DNA of 64,000 bases from Closterium sp. Naga37s-1. Lineage: Eukaryota; Streptophyta; Zygnematophyceae; Desmidiales; Closteriaceae. Where the stretch lies: contig CANJKZ010000080.1 in assembly GCA_947471745.1 (NCBI GenBank), positions 603,501-667,500 on the forward strand, in the 5' to 3' direction. Below the pieces are notes generated by a model. That model was not told where the DNA came from. It did no database searches and worked only from the letters and a program-made list of their open reading frames with translations. Positions 30,501 through 42,150 of the stretch are shown piece after piece; the stretch's first letter is position 1; each line of letters opens with the position of its first letter. A program made the position numbers and the translations under genes.

Positions 30501-32608
30501 GTCCACCGTCTGTTCAGTCCGAGTCACAGTTACAGCTCGCCTCCCCACTGCCTGCTCCTCCTCCCTACACTGGTCCTACTGGGGGTCTTGCTGAGCGTCG
30601 TGAGCCTGAGTCTCGTCCTGCGTCGCCTGTTCGTGCTGCTAGCACTAGTCGTCGTGGTTCGCGTCAACGTCCTCCTCCTGTTCCTGGCACGCACCAGATG
30701 GCACTGCGTCCTTCCACTGCTCCACTACGTGTCCCTTTGCCGTCTCCTCCTGAGTCCTCTCTTCCTGCTCTTGCTGACCCGGAGTCTGACTCCCTTCGTG
30801 CTGCCAGTCCTACTGTCACGCGTCTCCTGGCTACTGCTGTCACTGACCCTTCCTTTGAGTCCACAACTGCGTCTGCCTTAGTTGCTGAGCTGGTCGACTT
30901 CGCTGCTCACTGTCGTCTAGACTACGCTGCTAGTCTTGTTGCTGATTCTGAGTCCGTCTGTCCTCCGTCCGTCGGGGGTGAGTGTGCTCTTGGCACGGAC
31001 GTCCTTGAGGACAGGCAGGAGGAGTTCCAGTGCTTTGCTGCTGCTTTGCCTCATCTCGCGCTCTTACGCGGAGGCGGTAGAGGGTCCCTACTCCTCTCAG
31101 TGGCAGGCAGCCATGGACGCAGAGATGGCTTCCTGGAAGTCCACAGGCACCTACGTCGACGAGGTTCCCCCACCTGGGGCGAACATCGTCAGTGGCATCT
31201 GGATTTACAGGGTGAAGCGGCCGCCAGGTTCTCCGCCTGTCTTCAAGGCGCGTTACGTGGCTCGAGGCTTCAGTCAGCGGCAGGAAGTTGACTACTTCCA
31301 GACCTTCTCCCCTACCCCGAAGATGACCACTCTTCGGATACTGCTGCACATAGCCGCTCACCGTGACTACGAGCTTCACTCTCTTGACTTCAGCACTGCT
31401 TTCCTACAGGGCAGCCTGCACGAGGAGATCTGGCTGCGCCGCCCTCCTGGCTTCACTGGGTCGTTTCCTCCTGGTACCCAGTGGAGCCTCCGGAGGCCAG
31501 TCTACGGTCTTCGCCAGGCGCCCTGCGAGTGGCACGACACACTGAGGACTACTCTTGCGGCTCTTGGGTTTGCTCCTGCTACTGCTGAGCCGTCGCTGTT
31601 TCTACGCACCGACACCTCGCTGCCGCCGTTCTACATCCTCGTGTACGTCGACGACTTGGTCTTTGCTACTGCTGACACTGCTGGACTCGCCCACGTGAAG
31701 TCGGAGCTGCAGAAGAGACACACGTGCACAGACGTGGGTGAGCTGCGCAGCTATCTTGGCTTGCAGATCACCCGGGACAGAGCACGGCGCACCATTACCT
31801 TGACTCAGTCACACATGGTGCAGCAGGTCCTTCAGCGCTTCAACTTCACGTACTCGTCGCCTCAGCCCACTCCTCTGTCTACGCGCCACTCGCTCTCAGC
31901 TCTGCCTTCGGATGAGTCCGTAGAGCCGAGTGGCCCGTACCCAGAGCTTGTTGGCTGCCTCATGTACCTGATGACCTGCACTCGTCCTGACCTAGCATAC
32001 CCTCTTAGCATCCTGGCACGCTATGTTGCTCTGGGAGACACCGACCAGAGCACATGGCTGCAGCGAAGAGGGTGTTGCGCTACTTGTGCAGTACGTCGGG
32101 CATGGGGCTTGTGCTTGGAGGGCAGAGTCCAGTGGTCCTCACTGGTCACGCAGACGCTTCTTGGGCTGACGACTTGGCTACGCAGCGGTCGTCACAGGGT
32201 TACACCTTCAGCCTTGGTTCCGGCTCTGTTTCGTGGCGGTCTACCCGCTCGTCTTCTGTTCTCGGCTCCAGCTGTGAGGCCGAGATCTACGCAGGGGCCA
32301 TGGCTGCACAGGAGTTACGCTGGCTCACCTACCTGCTGACCGACCTGGGAGAGCCGCCTCGTTCTCCTCCAGTTCTGTACGTAGACAACAAGGCCATGCT
32401 GGCCTTGTGTCGGGAGCACAAACTGGAGCACAGAACGAAGCACATTGCTCGTGAGCTGCAGCAGCGTGGTCAGCTGCGCCTTGCTTACGTGGCCTCTGAG
32501 GCCAACACTGCTGATATCTTTACCAAGGCACTTCAGCCTTGTGATCATCAGCGCTTTTGTACGATGTTAGGTCTTGTGCCTACTTGGCCTCACTTGCTCA
32601 CTTCTTGA
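27575..32608 (+). pseudogene. E5 gag(partial)-pol, broken
   Basis: The frame opens at 27575, already past the capsid region, at a QLREWYA motif that is present twice (near 27620 and 27750), suggesting a local duplication. Then come the zinc-pattern region, protease Asp-Ser-Gly at 28226, integrase with HMDVWGP, HSDRGGV and QQNGIAERR, and a Glu/Pro/Gly/Ala linker. At 31060/31061 a 56-bp deletion relative to E2 shifts the frame; RT (YVDD near 31645) continues from there in another frame. At 32030/32031 loss of one C shifts it again; RNase H continues to 32608, with an in-frame loss of six codons near 32449. The 56-bp, 18-bp and LTR deletions have 3-6 bp direct repeats at their ends. Confidence 0.9.
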
Positions 32609-32815
32609 CCTTGCTTGTACTGTGATCTATCTATACCTGCACTTGCTTGTTTATATATATATATATATGATCCTGCATGTGAACTGGCCTTGTGGCCTTG
32701 ACCTTGTGCTCGGAATGTGTGGTGACGTTGTGATCCACCCTGAGCTTGCTGTGCTTTGCTTGACAGGTCTTGTGACCACTTGCCCTGGCTATCCCCCACT
32801 TCGCCTATGGGGGTG
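32609..32815 (+). other. E5 conserved 3' non-coding region and polypurine tract
   Basis: Same conserved block as in E2, ending in TCGCCTATGGGGGTG against the 3' LTR. Confidence 0.7.
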
Positions 32816-32951
32816 TGTCAAACATTATATGTTTATATTGCACTAGGCTGTAGTGGGTCTAGCCTTAGGGGGTACAGAAATTCTCTCGACATTCTACTTG
32901 TACCCCTCACCTTTGACCTAATGCACTCATTCCTCTCTTAGTTTTCTCACA
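32816..32951 (+). repeat. E5 3' LTR (136 bp)
   Basis: TGTCAAACATTATATG ... TTTTCTCACA, followed by the duplicate AATCT and then the remainder of the E4 LTR. Confidence 0.93.
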
Positions 32952-32956
32952 AATCT

Positions 32957-33698
32957 GGTCGACGAGCTCTGCGCGACGAGCTCTGGTCGACGATCTCAGC
33001 ACGACGAACTTCCGTCGAGGAACTCTGGTCGAGGAGTTCGGGTCGAGGAACTCTGGTCGAAGAGTTTTGGTCGAGGAGCTCTGCTCGTCGAACTCTGTTC
33101 GACCGAGCGATGGCGAGTCCTTCGACCGAAGTTGCAGAGTTTTGCGAAACTCTGCGGAGGCGTGCGAACTTTCGCCCAGGAGATTTTGGCGAAGTTCTAT
33201 CTGCGGAACGGCATCACGTGGTTGACGGTGCGCACCTGGCGAAACCGACGACACGTTTTCTACTTGGCACCTGCGCAATGTGCCTGACGGTGAAACCGCC
33301 AACCTGCACCTACTTGGTAGGTGCGCACATCTGCGCAGATAGACAACCTGCGACCGCAGATGGTCACCTGCGACTGCAGTGCTGGCAGACCGCGTGCAGT
33401 GCAACGTTGCCAGAACACTCTGCTGCAACGTTGGCAAGCCGCTCTTCTGCTGCGCTGGCAGATTTCGCCCTTGCTAGGAGTTCCATGCCATTCTAGTTCC
33501 TTTTTTTTTCTGCATGCCTCAATTGTACTATCAACTTTTCATTGCAAGTTGTTCTTTTCAACTTCCTTAGTGGAAACTCTTGCATAACTTCTCTGTGAAC
33601 ACAGCAAGCAGTAAGAACGTTAGAGCAACGCTACGATCACCCGCACAACTCCGTGCCCTCCACCGTAGTCCACTCTCGTTGTGTAGTGACTCTCCGCA
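32957..33698 (+). repeat. E4 3' LTR, right piece
   Basis: Resumes GGTCGACGAGCTCTG immediately after the E5 duplicate and ends CTCTCCGCA, followed by CTGGC, the E4 target duplicate. Confidence 0.92.
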
Positions 33699-33703
33699 CT
33701 GGC

Positions 33704-34294
33704 AATGAAGGCACATGCGATAATACTTGAGGTTTGTGCTCTCCAAAGGGACAGCACGCATAACCTTCCCATGACACGCAGTGTGCGCGGCAAGACAATC
33801 CCTTCACATGGTTCCATGGCGGAGTGTATGCAGCATACCAGGACCACACCCCCCAATAATATTGCCCTCTCGGTAGCAAAGCATTGCCCTCGCCCCAACA
33901 TGCATCTCCCACTCACCAAAACCCATTAGCCGCGCATATACTAAGCAGTTTCACTTTGTTCTCCTCGCAGGCTTTCCTCGACGCTGCGGTAGGATGCGTC
34001 CACGAATTGCAATTTTTCTTCCTCGCTGCATCGCAATCCCACTTCAAGAATAGGCCGACTGAAAATGAGCGACATCAGGGGAGGCAGGAGAAAATGGACG
34101 GGTGAGATTCCGCTCAAATATGAGCTGCTTTAGGGCGCACCCTGCTTCACTAGTCCCTTACAGCCAACTGCTGGTCCTAATCTGTCAATGCTGCCCAGCC
34201 AGCTCCTTGTATACAGTAACACCAGTAAACCATAGAAAAACAGAAACAGAAACAGAAACATAAAAACAGAAACAAAAATAACCGCAGGAACAAA
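33704..34294. other. Unique DNA downstream of the secreted-protein gene
   Basis: No coding signal recognised. On the minus strand the part near 34210-34290 is T-rich (TGTTTCTG repeats) and may be the 3' UTR of the gene whose exon ends at 34295. Confidence 0.5.
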
Positions 34295-34434
34295 TCATGT
34301 TGAGGCTTTGACTTGATCATTCCTACCCAGTTCGCGGCGGCGTCCCTGCTCGTCCCCCGTGCCGCGCTGAGCAACAATTGGCGCACTCTCTGCCATGATG
34401 ACGCTGCCAGCGGTGTCCACCGCTCCCGACGCAC
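34295..34434 (-). CDS. Candidate secreted small protein, exon 2 (46 residues and stop)
   Basis: Second exon of the gene whose exon 1 is 42151-42271. An acceptor GCCGGCAG follows a pyrimidine-rich tract (CCTTCCCCCCTCCTCCTC), and the exon starts in the phase left by exon 1 (one base). The joined reading frame has 87 codons including TGA at 34295-34297. The encoded C-terminal part is hydrophilic, with an Arg-Arg-Arg site about 15 residues from the end. No domain recognised. Splicing is inferred, not shown; the exact phase match and strong pyrimidine tract support it. Confidence 0.45.
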
Positions 34435-34624
34435 CTGCCGGCACGCCATCCGACAAATAGGTTCGCGCAGGGGACGAGGAGGAGGGGGGAAGGAGTGAGG
34501 GGATGCAAGGGGAGGGAGTGAGTGTCAGACGATTCCCCCTTGTGTTTCATGCAGCGTGGGGACGTAAGGCATCGGTTGGTCTCAGAGGTGTGTGCGTCAG
34601 AGGGAGAAGTGCGGGCTGTGCAGG

Positions 34625-34862
34625 GTGATTCACTCGTGAAGCGACGGGCCGCGCTGAGTGATTCACTCGTGAAGCGACGGGCTGCGCAGAGTGATTCACT
34701 CGTGAAGTGACTGGCCGCGCTGAGTGATTCATTCGTGAAACGACGGGCCGCGCAGAGTGATTCATTCGTGAAGCGACGGACCGCGCAGAGTGATTCAATC
34801 GTGAAGCGACGGGCCGTGCAGAGTGATTCACTTGTGAAGCGATGGGCCGTGCTGAGTGATTT
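34625..34862. repeat. 33-bp minisatellite, ~7 copies
   Basis: Units start at 34625, 34658, 34691, 34724, 34757, 34790, 34823 and (partial) 34856, built on GTGATTCACTCGTGAAGCGA plus CGGGCCGCGCAGA. Period 33 keeps an 11-residue repeat open on both strands, so ORFs here are not evidence of coding. It lies in the proposed intron of the secreted-protein gene. Confidence 0.9.
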
Positions 34863-34996
34863 ACTCATATTTGCGTCGAATTGGTCACTGTTGAGAGAGT
34901 TTTCGAGAATTCGCAAAAAGGGCTCGCAGAGGCGTGCGGTCAGAGGGAGCGATGGGCCGTGGTGATGGGTCAGCGATGGATCCAACCTCTCTTCGC

Positions 34997-35126
34997 TATC
35001 AGAAACATGAACAGGAATGAATGAACTAGCAGCAGGATGGGTACAAGTAGCAAACCCTAATTTGGGTTGTACCCCATATGGGCTACCCCACTACAGCCTA
35101 CACAACAAGCAACACATAGTTTGACA
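34997..35126 (-). repeat. E6 3' LTR (130 bp)
   Basis: Minus strand TGTCAAACTATGTG ... ATGTTTCTGATA. Immediately upstream in the element is GGGGGTG (plus strand CACCCCC at 35127-35133), the family polypurine tract, and the conserved 3' non-coding block to about 35330. Confidence 0.92.
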
Positions 35127-35375
35127 CACCCCCATAGGCAAAGTGGGGGGGAACAAGAGGTCACAAGACCAGTCAAGAAAGGCAAAGCAAGCTCAGGGTG
35201 GATCACGAAGTCACCACACAGTCTGAGCACAAGCAAATGGCCACAAGGCCAGTTCACATGCAGAGTTATATATAAAGGAGAGCAAACAGTACACTGATCA
35301 CAACCTAGCAAGTGTAAGCATGCAGGTATAAATATATAGATCACAGTACAAGCAAAGTCAAGAAGTGAGCAAGTC

Positions 35376-38300
35376 CTAAAAAAGTACAGAAACGCTGATG
35401 ATAACAAGGCGGAAGTGCCTTGGTGAAGATATCAGCAGTGTTGGTCTGAGAGGCCGCGTAAGCAAGACGAAGCTGACCACGCTGTGCTCCAGTATGTGCT
35501 CATGATACAAGGCAATCATGGCCTTGTTGTCGACGTACAGAACTGGAGGAGAACGAGGCGGCTCAGCCAAGTCGGTCAGCAGGTAGGTGAGCCAGCGTAA
35601 CTCCTGTGCAGCCATGGCCCCTGCGTAGATATCAGCCTCACAACTGGAGCTGAGAACAGAAGACGAGCGGGTAGACCGCCACGAAACAGAACCGGAGCCA
35701 AGGCTGAAGGTGTAACCCTGTGACGACCGCTGCGTAGCCAAGTCGTCAACCCAAGAAGCGTCTGCGTGACCAGTGAGGACAACTGGACCCCGTCCTCCAA
35801 GCACGAGCCCCATGCCTGACGTACTGCACAAGTAGCGCAACACCCTCTTAGCGGCCTTCCAGTGCTCTGGTCGGTGTCTCCCGGGCGCAACGTAGCGTGA
35901 CAGGATGCTAAGAGGGTAAGCAAGGTCAGGTCGAGTGCAGGCCATCAGGTACATGAGGCACCCACAAGCTCTGGATATGGGCCACTCGGCTCTACGGACT
36001 CATCCGAAGGCAGGGCTGTGAGCGAGCGACCCGTAGGCAGAGGGGTGGCCTGTGGCGAGGAGTACTGGAAGTCGAAGCGCTGAAGGACCAGCTGCACCAT
36101 GTGTGACTGAGTCAAGGTAATGGTGCGCCGTGCTCTGTCCCGGGTGATATGCAAGCCAAGATAGCTGCGCAGCTCACCCAGGTCTGTGCACGTGTGTCTG
36201 CAGCTCCGACTTCACTAGAGTCAGTGCCTCAGTGTCAGGAGTGGCAAAAACCAAGTCTTCGACGTACACGAGGATGTAGAACGGCGGCACAGAAGTGTCG
36301 GTGCGTAGAAACAGCGACGGGTCAGCAGCAGAGGGAGCAAAGCCAAGATCCGCAAGAGTCGTCCTCAGTGTGTCGTGCCACTCGCGAGGCGCCTGGCGGA
36401 GACCGTAGACTGGCCGCCGGAGGCTCCACTGGGTACCAGGAGGTAACGACCCAGTGAAGCCAGGTGGGCGGCGCAGCCAGATCTCCTCGTGCAGGCTGCC
36501 ATGTAGGAAAGCAGTGCTGAAGTCAAGAGAGTGAAGCTCGTAGTCACGCTGAGCAGCGACGTGCAGCAGAACCCGAAGAGTGGTCATCTTCGGGGTCGGG
36601 GAGAAGGTCTGGAAGAAGTCAACCCCCTGTCGCTGACTGAAGCCTCGAGCAACGTAACATGCCTTGAAGACTGGCGGAGAACCCGGCGGCCGCTTCACCC
36701 TGAAGATCCACATGCCACTGACAATGTTCGCCCCAGGAGGGGGAACCTCGTCGACGTAAGTGCCTTTGGACTTCCAGGATGCCATCTCTGCGTCCATGGC
36801 TGACTGCCACTGAGAGGAGTAGGGACCCTCTATCGCCTCTGCGTAAGAGCGCGGGGTCAGGATGTCTGGAGCATCCGGGTCTCCCTCAGGTGCAATCAGC
36901 ATGGACACGAGATGAGGTACAGCAGCTGCAAAGCACTCAAAGTCCTCCTGCCTGTCCTCAAGGACGTCCGTGCCAAGAGCACACTCACCCCCGACGGACG
37001 GAGGACAGACAGACTCAGCAACAAGGCTAGCGGCGTAGTCTAGACGACAGCGAGCAGCAAAGTCGACCAGCTCAGCAACTAAGGCAGACGCAACAGTGGA
37101 CTCAAAGGAAGGGTCAGTGACAACAGTGGCCAGGAAACGCGTGACAGTAGGACTAGCAGCACGAAGGGAGTCAGACTCCGGGTCCGGACTGTCAGCAAGG
37201 GAGGACGCAGGAGGAGACGGCAGAGGGACACGCAGTGGAACAGAGGAGGGACGAAGTGCCATCTGGTGCGTGCCGGGGACAGGAGGAGGACGTGGACGCG
37301 GAACACGACGACTAGTGCGAGCAGCGCGAACAGGCGACGCAGGCAGGACGCAGGCTCACGACGCTCAGCAAGGCCTCCGGTCGGCTCAGTGTAAGGAGAA
37401 GGACCAGGGAGTGGGGAGGCTGCCTGTAACTGCGACTGCGACTGGTCAGGCGGTGGACACAGTATGGGAGGAGTAGGACCAGTAGAAGGCGGGAGACCAA
37501 GAACATGGTGAAGGAGTGGAACGAAGTACGGCCGCGGCCGTGAAGCACCACCAGAACCAGTAGAGACAGCTCCAGCACCCATAGCTCCAGGGCCTCCAGC
37601 TCCAACTCCTGCAGCACCACTAGCCCCAGCACCAGCAGCACCACCAGCAGGAACAGCTCCAGCGCCTCCAGCTGCAACTCCTACAGCACCACCAGCAGGA
37701 CCAGCTCCAGCGCCTCCAGCTCCAGCTCCTGCAGCACCACTAGCTCCAGCACCAGCAGGACCACCAGCAGGAACAGCTTCAGCACCTCCAGCTCCAGCTC
37801 CAGCAGCACCTCTAGCAGCTCCAGCTCCAGCAGCACCAGCACCTCCAGCAGCTCCAGTAGTACCTCCAGCCCCAGCAGCTCCAGTACCTCCAGTACGAGC
37901 ACCTCCGGGACTAGCGGCTCCAGCACCTCCAGCAGCTCCAGCTCCAGTAGCACCACCCCGGAGGCGCCAGCGCCTAGCAAACCACTCACGGAGCTGTAGT
38001 GGAGAGAGAGACTCCGGCCGCGACAAGACACCCGAAGGGCCTCCAAGCTCAGCACACTCGGGCTCAGCACCCCCAGGCTCCGCGCGCTCAGGCTCAGCAC
38101 CCCCAGGCTACGCACCCGCAGGCTCAGCACCCCCAGGCTCCGCACCCCCTAACTCAGCACCCCCAGGCTCAGCATCCCCAGGCTCCACACCCTCAGACTC
38201 AGCACCCCCAGGCTCAGCACGCTCAAGCTCAGCACCCACAGGCCCCGCAACCGCAGGCTCAGCACCCCCAGGCGCACCACCTCTAGCAGCACCAGAGTCG

Positions 38301-41242
38301 ACAGCTACCTCGACAGGCTCGACAGGGTTTACCTGGGACACACCTGAGGGAGCAGGACCCTGAGGGGGGAGGGGGTCTATCGGAGGAGGACCTGGAGCTA
38401 GGAAGAGCGGCGGAGGAGGGAGAGGGGCAGTGCGGTAGGGGAAGAGACGGTAAAAGGGAACCGACTTGTCAAACGTGACGTCCTGAGAGGGCAGGACACG
38501 GCGCGAGGTGGGGTGGTAAAACTGCCAGCCAGGCGCGTCAGGGACAAAGCCAAGGAAGACACAAGGAACGGCGCGGGAGGAGAGCTTGTCCGCGGACGTA
38601 TCGCGGACAAAGGCTCGACATCCCCAGACCCGGAACACCGACGCATCGCCAACCTCCCCCGTCCAACGCAGTGTGGGCAAGGTCTCTGTCAAGGAGACAC
38701 GGGGCCAGATGTTGAGCTGATGCGCAGCGTACTGGACTACAAACGGCCACAGAAAATGGGGGGCAGCTGCATGGATCATGGAGGTACGAGCGACCTCCAT
38801 GACTAAGCCAATGCGGCGTTCAGCAACCCCATTCTGCTGCGGAGAGGCCGGAAGGGTGAACGTCTCGCGAATGCCCTCCGCACGACAAAAGGCCCGCAAG
38901 AGGTCGGAGACAAACTCACCACCTCTGTCAGAGTGCAGACGCAGGACTGGAAGGTCCGTCTCAAACCGCTCACGGAGCTGGAGACAAACAGCACGGATCC
39001 AAGGGATCAGAACATCAGGGACCTCCCCCTTGCAGCGCAAGGGGAAGACCGTGGTGTAACGGGAGTAGTCGTCGACAACCAGCAGAAAGTACCGCTCGTG
39101 GCCCTGTCCACGGACGCGGGCTGGGCCCCACACGTCCAGGTGGAGAGTCTGTAGGGGAGCCTCTGTCGGGGGGAACGAGGAGGAGTGAGGAGTGGCGCGC
39201 TACTGCCCCTCGACACAGGGAAGGCAGGGAGGGGCAGGCGAGGGTGGGAGGGGAGGCAGAGACCTGGGAAGACCAGAGACAAGAAGACGGGAGTGCATGC
39301 CACGAAGGCGGCCACAGAGGGGTGACCAAGACGGTGGTGCCAAAGGAGCGTCTAGTGCGACAGGGCGCGACACGAGCAGGGGGCAGCAAGCCGACCTGAC
39401 GCAGACGCAGATGCAGCTACCTGAGGAGGCGCAGTAGTCAGTGTGTACAGACTCGACCCAGGCCGATGGGTGAACATGGCCAGGCAGCGACCGGTCCGGG
39501 AGCACGTACAGATCGCCACACGCTGCCGTCCAGGGGTGAAGGTGTCAACCCCCGCATCCTGGAGGACAGCAGTGCTCACCAAGTTCGTAGAGAACGAGGG
39601 GAGGTGGAGACCTGACAGTGACCCAGACGGAACCGCCGGACAGGGCAGAACAGTGGAGGAACGTGCAAGTTCTGGGCCCCCCAGAGGGGTTAGCCAAAGA
39701 CACAGCAACAGGTGCAGTAAGTGGTGTGACTGTGGTACTGTCGCGAAAGAAACAGCGGGAAGCACCTGAGTCAAGCGTGAAGGTGTGCAGGGCCACAACA
39801 GACGCAGTACCAGAGAGAGCAGACTCACCAGCACCTAGGGCAGCAGACTCACTAGCACCTAGAGCAGCAGCCTCTATACCTGGGTCTGGCGGCATACACA
39901 GGTAACAGTCACCCTCAGCACTAACAGACAATGCATACATGGCAGATAGGATGGCATCAAAGTCAAGAGCAAAGATATCAACATTCTGCCTAAGCAGCGC
40001 CGCCCAGTCGGGGAGCTCAGCCGCGTCGGGGAACTCTGCAAGGAAGGCGTCGGTAAGGCGGTAGAAGCAGCGGTGCTGAGTGTGAGACCTCCCGCATGTC
40101 TGACCAGTGCGGTCACATGTGCGAATGACATACGAGCAGGGACCACTACCCCCAGCCGCCCCACGCTGAGCAAACCACTCTCGGAGCTCCTAAGACGAAA
40201 GGGGCTGACGCTGCTGCTGCCGCTGGCCACCTCCAAGGCCTCCCCTCTGGCCGGTGCAACCCCTGCCGCCCCCACTGCCGCCGCCTCCACCCCACTGCCG
40301 CCACTACCGCCGCCACCACCGCTGCCGCCACCACTCCCACTGCTGCCACCACCGCCACCACCTGCCCCGCCGCCACCTGCCCCGCCGCCCCCACCACCAC
40401 TACCTCCTCCACCGCCGCCCCCACCACCGCCTCTACCTCTGCCACCCCCACCTCCCCTGCCCCTGCCGCTGCGGCGCCTCCCACTAGGGGCAGACGCAGC
40501 TCCTACCTCCTCGGCTCGAAGGTAGTCAACAGCTGCAGCAGAGGCGACTGAGGGGAGAAGGGGGGAGGGCGAACACCCCTCAAAGAAGGGGGTGCGAGGA
40601 GTGCCACGAGAAGCGCCTACAGCGACTATGCTAGTCTCAGCTGCTAGGAGGTGCTTCTCGAGCAGGTCGACAGTGAGGTCGGTCGGGTCAAGTGCTAGGA
40701 GGAGGTCCCTGACTGCAGTAAGAGAGTCAGGGAGGCGAGTGACTATGAAGTAGAGCGTGATGTACATGGGGGGGGGGGGGGTTCTTGGTGAGAAACTCGG
40801 CGGGGAGCGCAGCACGGTAGCGAGTGTCACTAGTGCGGAGGTGAGTGACTAGGTCGGCTACTATGGCAAAGGCGGACAGGTCTGGGAACAGGTAGGGCAG
40901 GAGAAGGCGGCCTAGAGCAGTAGTGGCCGGGGAGGAGTAACGAGCGACTACAGCGTCATACAGTGCTTTAGTTGTCTTATGCTGGCCAAAGTGGGCGCGT
41001 TCGGCTAACGGCAGGTGGTTGCGAACGGCTAGGCGAGCACCAGCGTCACGGGTAAGCCACCGTGAGCGGGTCGCACTGTCAGCTCTGGCGTCAGGGGCGG
41101 GCGAGGCGCCAGAAGTGAGGTCAAACAGCGAGGTACCGTCCTTAGAGTCCGTCAGCAGGAACAGCTGTAAATCGTCTAGCCATGCAGCGAACTCTATCGG
41201 GCGGCCCTCCGAATCGAAAGTGAGAATATTGAGAGTGGCCAT
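35376..41242 (-). pseudogene. E6 gag-pol, multiply broken
   Basis: Gag starts at ATG 41240-41242 (MATLN) and follows the family gag. A C14 tract (plus-strand G14 at 40768-40781, C10 in E2) shifts the frame. Further lesions: TAG at 40190-40192 just before LREW, frameshift near 39680 after the protease Asp-Ser-Gly, TAG at 39352-39354, frameshift near 39315, TAG at 39200-39202, TAG at 38108-38110 in the Ala-Glu-Pro linker, frameshifts near 37350, 36180 and 35950, and a scrambled RNase H end. Integrase (39133-38500) keeps HMDVWGP-, HSDRGGEF- and QQNGVAERR-type motifs. The RT catalytic motif reads YVED in place of YVDD, so the enzyme would probably be inactive even without the breaks. Confidence 0.9.
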
Positions 41243-41249
41243 AGCGAGC

Positions 41250-41900
41250 TAGGCAGGGGAGTGCGCTAGCAGTAGTGCAGCAGAGAGCGGCGCGTGGCGC
41301 GCACAGCAGGGCAGGGCGCACGGCAGGGTAGGGCACGCACGGCAGGGCAAGGCGCGCACGGCAGGGCAGAGGCGCGCACGGCAGGGCAGAGGCGCACGGG
41401 CAGGGCAGAGGCGCGCGGCGGTGCGGCGCGCTGGCAGGGCAGAGGCGCGCGACAGGACAGGGTGCGCGGCGGCGTGGCGCGCAGGCAGAGCAGGTCGCGC
41501 GGCGGCGCGGCGCGCAGGCAGGGCAGGGCGCGCGGTGGCGCGGCGCGCAGGCAGGGCAGGGCGCGCGGCGGCGGCGCGCTGGCAGGGCAGAGCGCGCGGC
41601 GCGACGCGCGGGCAGGGCGACGCGGCGACGCGACGCGCGGGCAGGACAGGGCGCACGGCAGCGCGGCGCGTGGGCAGGGCAGGACGCGCGGCGCGACGCG
41701 CGGGCAGGGCGACGCGGCGACGCGACGCGCGGGCAGGGCAGGGCGCGCTGCTGCAGGTGGCGCGCGACTCAGTAGGGCGCGCTGCAGCAGGTGGCGCGCA
41801 GGCAAAAAAGGTGCGCGCTGCAGCAGGCAGCGCAAGGCAGGGCAGGGCAGGGCAGGGCAGGGCAGGACAGGGCAGGGCAACGCGATCATAGTGGCACAAC
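41250..41900 (-). repeat. E6 leader, GC-rich degenerate repeat
   Basis: Between gag and primer site: plus-strand GGCAGGGCGCGCGGCGGCGC-type units of irregular length, ending in a GGGCA pentamer run (41840-41880). The monomer differs from those of E1, E2/E7, E3 and E5. Arginine/alanine-rich ORFs in this tract are artefacts. Confidence 0.85.
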
Positions 41901-41955
41901 GGGTGGGGTAGCGCTACTCGGTGGGCCCTAAGAAATCGGTCCTTGGCTAGGACCT

Positions 41956-41967
41956 GCTCTGAAACCA
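41956..41967 (-). other. E6 primer binding site
   Basis: Minus strand TGGTTTCAGAGC directly after the LTR; initiator-Met type with one change. Confidence 0.78.
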
Positions 41968-42097
41968 TGTCAGAATCATGAACAGGAATGAATGAACTAG
42001 CAGCAGGATGGGTACAAGTAGCAAACCCTAATTTGGGTTGTACCCCATATGGGCTACCCCACTACAGCCTACACAACAAGCAACACATAGTTTGACA
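41968..42097 (-). repeat. E6 5' LTR (130 bp)
   Basis: Minus strand TGTCAAACTATGTG ... CATGATTCTGACA, carrying the family core CTGTAGTGGGGTA and GTACAACCCAAATTAGGG. Confidence 0.93.
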
Positions 42098-42150
42098 TTC
42101 GCTTCTTGGAAAATAGCAGGTAGCCATCATTGCACGGGTGTGAGACTTAC

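Larger units (their letters stand above)
25850..32951 (+). mobile_element. E5: gag-deleted short-LTR copia element nested in the E4 3' LTR
   Basis: LTRs at 25850-25958 and 32816-32951, flanked by AATCT at 25845-25849 and 32952-32956. Leader, partial gag, protease, integrase, RT and RNase H regions follow in the E2 order, but the gag capsid region is absent and pol carries a 56-bp deletion, a 1-base deletion and an 18-bp in-frame deletion. It cannot move without proteins from another element. Confidence 0.94.
19412..33698 (+). mobile_element. E4: older Ty1/copia element, split by nested E5
   Basis: 5' LTR 19412-20313; 3' LTR in two pieces, 25709-25849 and 32957-33698, interrupted by E5. Target duplication CTGGC at 19407-19411 and 33699-33703. 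The LTRs differ at roughly a dozen positions in the first 141 bp, so it is clearly older than E2, E7 and E9. The pol ORF has a frameshift and a nonsense codon. It is not closely related to the short-LTR family. Confidence 0.93.
34997..42097 (-). mobile_element. E6: decayed short-LTR copia element in a host intron
   Basis: Minus-strand element of 7.1 kb: 5' LTR 41968-42097, 3' LTR 34997-35126 (both 130 bp), target duplication TTCGC at 34992-34996 and 42098-42102. The LTRs differ by two visible bases, one of which changes the terminal CA to TA. Same family as E2 and E7 by gag, linker, 3' non-coding block and polypurine tract. Sense orientation relative to the host gene it interrupts. Confidence 0.94.

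Noticed and set aside
34323..34985. 220-codon minus-strand ORF with an 11-residue repeat
   Set aside because: Produced by the 33-bp minisatellite; its C-terminal part overlaps exon 2 in a different frame.
41266..41968. Ala/Arg/Pro-rich ORFs in the E6 leader
   Set aside because: Low-complexity leader DNA open in several frames on both strands.
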